15,773 nt of DNA from Immundisolibacter sp. (lineage in GTDB: Bacteria; Pseudomonadota; Gammaproteobacteria; Immundisolibacterales; Immundisolibacteraceae). The translations under genes were made by a program, and so were the position numbers. The notes under the pieces were generated by a model. It was not told the origin of the DNA. It worked only from the letters and a program-made list of their open reading frames with translations, and ran no database searches. The stretch spans positions 1 to 15,773 of the forward strand of contig NZ_JBFIII010000074.1 in assembly GCF_041601295.1 (NCBI RefSeq), written 5' to 3'. Of the stretch, positions 13,701 through 15,773 are shown piece after piece (within the stretch, counting starts at the first letter, position 1; each line of letters opens with the position of its first letter).

Positions 13701-15773
13701 ACAAATCGCTATGAACCATCTGTAGCGGCTCATCCAGGTCTTCATCCCACATAAAAGACGTTCGTAATGCCGGATGGCGGCGCGCTACCGAATTCAACAC
13801 AGCAGCCAGGACGTCAAGGTCAAGTTTCTCCTCGAATTCAACTGCAAGATGAACACAATATACGCCGCTGTCCTTGGCAAACTGGCTATGAAACAACATA
13901 CCCTGCTGGACGGGTGACAGGGGATAGAGGGAGTCCAGCCGACGTGGGCCAAAAAACATATTATCCAACTGGGCCTGGGATAAGTTGGCCATGGGAAAAT
14001 CAGAGGGCGTATAACCGCCTGCACCATCGCTGAGGCAATGCGCAATCAGACCGTTAAGATTCTCTAGAAAATGACCCGCGAGCTTAGTGATTTCAGCACG
14101 GTCAAAAACAGCCTCGCTAAACAGCCATTCGACGGACAACGCCCCACCATGAACCAGTGCCACGACATCAATCAGGTGCGTTCTTGCATTTGACGAAGAT
14201 CGCTCCAGGCCACGCTCTTCCGAGGAAAGACGCAGGTAAGGAGATTGGCTCCCCGGATCAAACTGACCAAGGTAATTGAAACTAATGTAAGGGTCGTCCG
14301 AAGCTAATTGGGAACGGATTTCATCTCTCGGATGCATATAACGCAGAGCGCCGTAGCCAAGCCCACCATTTGGAACGTCGCGGAGATTCTGTTTCGTGAG
14401 CTTCAGTAGCTGGGGTGTGGCAATACCAACTGGCACTTGGAGACAAAATGGATATTTAGCCGTGTGCCATCCCACACTTCGGGTAAGATCGAATTCAGAC
14501 GTATCCAGATCGCGACCGTGGGACTCAAGATCGATACAAACCCACTGTTGCGACAACCAGCCCCCCAGGGTCTGGGCCAGAGCCGTCAGCAGAAGATCTT
14601 GAACATCCGCACCGTAAGCCTGACCCGCACGGTGCAGTAATACGCGGGTCTGATCTTGGGACAAGGCCGTGGCCACACGGACTTCGTTGGCCACCAGATT
14701 GCTTGGATTGGCCGCTTCTACGGGTAATGGGGTGACCGCCGCCAGGGCCTGCCGCCAATAAGGCAATTCATTAACGACCTGCCCCAGATTGCCGATCAAA
14801 TGGTCGTGCCAGCGCGTGATCGTAGCGGGGGCTGACGCAGGCAGCACTTGAGTACCAGCCAGAATGGCACTGAGTTCCGCGTCAAGATCTTCAACCAGGA
14901 TGCGCCAGGAAACGCCATCGATCACCAGATGGTGGGCAATCAGCAATAGCTGGCGATCCCGCGCAGTACCAAAATCAAACAGCACAGCGACGAATACTCG
15001 CCCGGATGTCAGGTGGAGCGACGCTTGTAGCGCGTTTAAACGGGTCGAAAAATCTCCGCTGGTATCAGCAGTGCTCGGCGAAACGTGCTCACGCTGCAGC
15101 CGAAAGTCCGGTAGCGGGAATACCGCATGCTGGTGCCAGCGCGTTTCCTCGCATTCAAATCGAAAGCTGAGGGCCGGATGACGCTGTACCACCGCGCCAA
15201 GCGCTCGCTCCAAAAGATCATCGTCGATCTCTGACGCCACATCGAGCAGCAGCGACTGGTTGTTATGATTCGGCTCTACCTGCCGCTGCGCAAAAAACCA
15301 ATGCTGGATGGGCGTCAAAGGCACCTCGCCAACCAGCGGCTTATCGTCAAGCTGCGCCTCGGACGAACCGGGCCTCGTAATCTGCGCCAGCGCGCCAACG
15401 GTTTGGGCCTCGAATACTTGTTTCGGGCTTACCTGCCAACCCGCCCGCCGCAATCGGCTAACTAATTGAATACTCAGAATGGAATCGAGACCCAGGTCGA
15501 AGAAGTTGTCGTCAACACTGATCATCTCAACCGACAAAAGTTGCCGGCATACGGCGGCAATGGCTATTTCAGCATCCGTACTCGGCGCCTCGTACGGGCG
15601 CTGCAGGTCGCCACTGGGCGCCGGCAGCGCGGTGCGGTCCAGCTTGCCGTTCGCCGTCAGCGGCAGGCGCTCCAGCACCACCACCTGCGACGGCACCATG
15701 TACTCGGGCAGGCTGCCCTTGAGCGCGTCGCGCAGACCCGGGGCGCTCAGGTCCGCCCCACTCACGTACCCCA
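10732..15773 (-). CDS. NRPS, gene 1 of the operon (5'-partial): A(tail)-T-E-C-A-T
   Basis: Multimodular peptide synthetase, cytoplasmic, part of a peptide natural product pathway. The frame is open to the window edge. The first possible in-window start, a GTG at 15765, lies inside an adenylation domain, so the true start is upstream. Residues below count from that GTG. Domains: A-domain tail with NGKLDR (39-44); thiolation domain with LGLDSI, phosphopantetheine Ser95; epimerization domain (about 145-590) with HHLVIDG at 278-284, ESHGRD at 414-419 and FNYLGQ near 496; DCL-type condensation domain (about 612-1045) with HHILFDG at 748-754; adenylation domain (about 1065-1570) with TSGSTG at 1222 and NGKLDK; thiolation domain with GGHS, Ser1616; acidic tail ending DEFDEGIL. 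The E domain followed by a DCL-type C domain means the first residue is passed on in D form. The stop overlaps the next start by 4 bases. The T-E-C part is much poorer in G+C than the A-domain tail before it. Confidence 0.97.
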   Translation of the reverse strand, partial: GYVSGADLSAPGLRDALKGSLPEYMVPSQVVVLERLPLTANGKLDRTALPAPSGDLQRPYEAPSTDAEIAIAAVCRQLLSVEMISVDDNFFDLGLDSILSIQLVSRLRRAGWQVSPKQVFEAQTVGALAQITRPGSSEAQLDDKPLVGEVPLTPIQHWFFAQRQVEPNHNNQSLLLDVASEIDDDLLERALGAVVQRHPALSFRFECEETRWHQHAVFPLPDFRLQREHVSPSTADTSGDFSTRLNALQASLHLTSGRVFVAVLFDFGTARDRQLLLIAHHLVIDGVSWRILVEDLDAELSAILAGTQVLPASAPATITRWHDHLIGNLGQVVNELPYWRQALAAVTPLPVEAANPSNLVANEVRVATALSQDQTRVLLHRAGQAYGADVQDLLLTALAQTLGGWLSQQWVCIDLESHGRDLDTSEFDLTRSVGWHTAKYPFCLQVPVGIATPQLLKLTKQNLRDVPNGGLGYGALRYMHPRDEIRSQLASDDPYISFNYLGQFDPGSQSPYLRLSSEERGLERSSSNARTHLIDVVALVHGGALSVEWLFSEAVFDRAEITKLAGHFLENLNGLIAHCLSDGAGGYTPSDFPMANLSQAQLDNMFFGPRRLDSLYPLSPVQQGMLFHSQFAKDSGVYCVHLAVEFEEKLDLDVLAAVLNSVARRHPALRTSFMWDEDLDEPLQMVHSDLSFSIEALDWRELDQEDIAPRLRQFLLEDRLRGIDLSASSLNRWTVIEMPQGRQTLVWLHHHILFDGWSVAIVLQEVFANYARLLAGQAVSTAVSPRFESYVAWLRQQNPEPLRSFWSGYLSGFAAPTPLPNADSSHGKANHGFLKRVVTYSTELGDKIDLFARQARVTPAVLFQAVWGLLLSFYSGSKDVVYGSTTAGRPAEMPGIEQAVGMFINTLPLRIRIDSNTTVRTWLTQLQSELVDWRRHEYASLLDVRKWSDIPATHPLFETLLVFENYPVDSAVASAQFSVPIARIETFESTNYPLVLVVNPGQPYRLSITYATELFNADDIDQILASLLRIVSEVIADPQRTLRELSWVSGDQRDHIINEFNDAVRDFPRDRCLHQLFAEGAARWSDQVAVVDGRSKTTFKELEEQSNQMANVLLERGIGPGAIVAICLPRSAQLLVGMLGVLKSGAAYLPVDASYPADRIRFMVDDSSAAAVIGQNSLLDSLGIAPALRLPSDDRETVALLGQASRSPPGVDCDASFPAYLIYTSGSTGRPKGVLISHRSLVNYVDWARAEYLHSGHGAPVQSSIAFDATITSLFVPLLAGQPIYPVAEGDEIDGLCHVLERIGHASVVKITPAHLQVLLGRYPSAADIPWRVGTFVIGGEELPARLVKAWLEAMPSARFVNEYGPTETVVGCAVHTVSLEDCAGVTVPIGRPIGNTRLYVLDAEGRVLPPGVSGELYIGGAGVGLGYLNRAELTAARFLPDPFVAGPGGRLYRSGDRARWRSDGVLEFLGRVDDQVKLRGYRIELGEIELCLLEHPLVVSCAVLVRGTDADHRQLVAYVIFSDGESQPTAEELRAHLARRLPAYMLPGHFIPMAKLPLTVNGKLDKAVLPAPDAHQSGPKGEPRSDLESELVCIWSEVLGTESIGVFDNFFELGGHSLLVAKLRNRIRMKLQLELPLRALFEVPTVAGQAELIRASSQLGEGSAAEPAGADEFDEGIL
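10735..10764 (-). other. C-terminal docking tail of gene 1 (donor motif)
   Basis: The protein ends in a loose, acidic, hydrophobic-capped tail, GADEFDEGIL, after a Ser/Gly/Ala-rich linker. This is the form expected of the short linear motif that binds as an extra strand to a TubC-type N-terminal docking domain, and such a domain starts the next gene. Gene 2 ends in a similar tail. Identification rests on position, acidity and resemblance between the two tails. Confidence 0.7.
10742..10746 (-). promoter_or_regulatory. Ribosome binding site and GTG start of gene 2
   Basis: GAGGG lies 6 bases before a GTG start at 10735-10733. The GTG overlaps the TGA stop of gene 1 as GTGA. The docking domain begins at this GTG, which confirms the start. 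The arrangement indicates translation coupling by ribosome reinitiation. Confidence 0.8.
11056..12573 (-). other. Adenylation domain, asparagine-like specificity, gene 1
   Basis: The domain activates an amino acid with ATP and loads it on the following carrier. TSGSTG lies near 12100 and FDAT near 11970. Aligning by hand to the GrsA PheA pocket gives D1266, A1267, T1270, K1308, V1335, G1337, E1361, V1369, G1370 (fragment numbering), that is DATKVGEVG. The textbook asparagine code is DLTKLGEVG, matching at 7 of 9 positions; aspartate (DLTKVGHIG) is the next closest. Asparagine is therefore the best guess and aspartate or a modified Asn cannot be excluded. The residue is left in L form, because no E domain follows in this gene. 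Confidence 0.75.
13996..15333 (-). other. Epimerization (E) domain, gene 1
   Basis: This domain converts the residue held on the preceding carrier from L to D. It begins with PLTPIQHWFF. It carries the double histidine HHLVIDG, then LESHGRD, where E-domain families normally show EGHGRE; the glutamate used as catalytic base in that family is retained. It also has VGWHTAKYPF, GGLGYGALRY and SFNYLGQFD, all hallmark E-domain motifs. The preceding carrier reads LGLDSI, close to the LGGDSI form typical of carriers before E domains, and the following condensation domain is of the D-accepting type. All three signs agree. Confidence 0.95.
15616..15773 (-). other. C-terminal end of an adenylation domain (A10 region), gene 1
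   Basis: Only the small C-terminal subdomain is in the window. It ends with the A10 lysine motif NGKLDR near 15640. The substrate pocket is off-window, so the residue cannot be predicted. This stretch is strongly G+C-rich (45 of 60 bases in 15601-15660) and resembles the A-domain at the other end of the window in composition, while the thiolation domain that follows is about 48% G+C. Confidence 0.9.

Noticed and set aside
15763..15765. GTG as the start of gene 1
   Set aside because: The frame remains open upstream to the window edge, and the sequence here is the interior of an adenylation domain (just before the PEYMVPS segment), so the gene begins outside the window.
1..15773. CRISPR arrays, tRNA or rRNA genes, insertion sequences, terminators
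   Set aside because: None seen. The repeated similarity across the window is protein-family similarity among A, C and T domains, not exact DNA repeats, and there is no intergenic space for terminators.

Overview
The whole window lies inside one non-ribosomal peptide synthetase (NRPS) assembly line. All three genes are on the minus strand and nearly every base is coding. Transcription runs from right to left, so the biosynthetic order is gene 1 (10732 to beyond 15773), gene 2 (5981-10735), gene 3 (5984 to beyond 1). Each junction is a 4-base overlap (GTGA and TTGA), so the genes almost certainly form one translationally coupled operon. No tRNA, rRNA, CRISPR, insertion sequence, thioesterase, MbtH-like protein, transporter or regulator is visible. 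There is no intergenic stretch to describe.

Visible domain order: gene 1 (5' end missing) is A(tail)-T-E-C-A-T plus a C-terminal acidic docking tail. Gene 2 is TubC-type docking-C-C-A-T plus a docking tail. Gene 3 (3' end missing) is TubC-type docking-C-A-T-C-A(partial). Gene 1 donates to gene 2 and gene 2 to gene 3 through matching C-terminal tails and N-terminal docking domains.

Substrate codes read by hand against the GrsA PheA pocket are: off-window residue (made D by the E domain), DATKVGEVG (asparagine-like), DLKNVGSDV (unknown), DLKNFGTDI (unknown, close to the previous one), DVWHISLVD (serine). The peptide segment would be ...D-X1 - Asn-like - X2 - X3 - Ser..., with an unusual event at X2 because its module carries two consecutive condensation domains.

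The most unusual feature is this C-C tandem in gene 2. Its first C domain has HHxxxDA in place of HHxxxDG, and its second has an intact motif in a divergent context. Precedents for such tandems include internal chain initiation with a second acyl chain (the icosalide type), residue-modifying C domains, and non-catalytic recruiting domains. The sequence alone does not decide among these.

Base composition is blocky and follows domain borders. Hand counts of single 60-base lines give 72-75% G+C in the A-domain material at both window ends, but 45-52% in the T-E-C part of gene 1. This suggests A-domain exchange by recombination. The organism is probably a beta- or gammaproteobacterium, judging by G+C, coupled NRPS genes and the style of the C domains. 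I cannot place it to genus.
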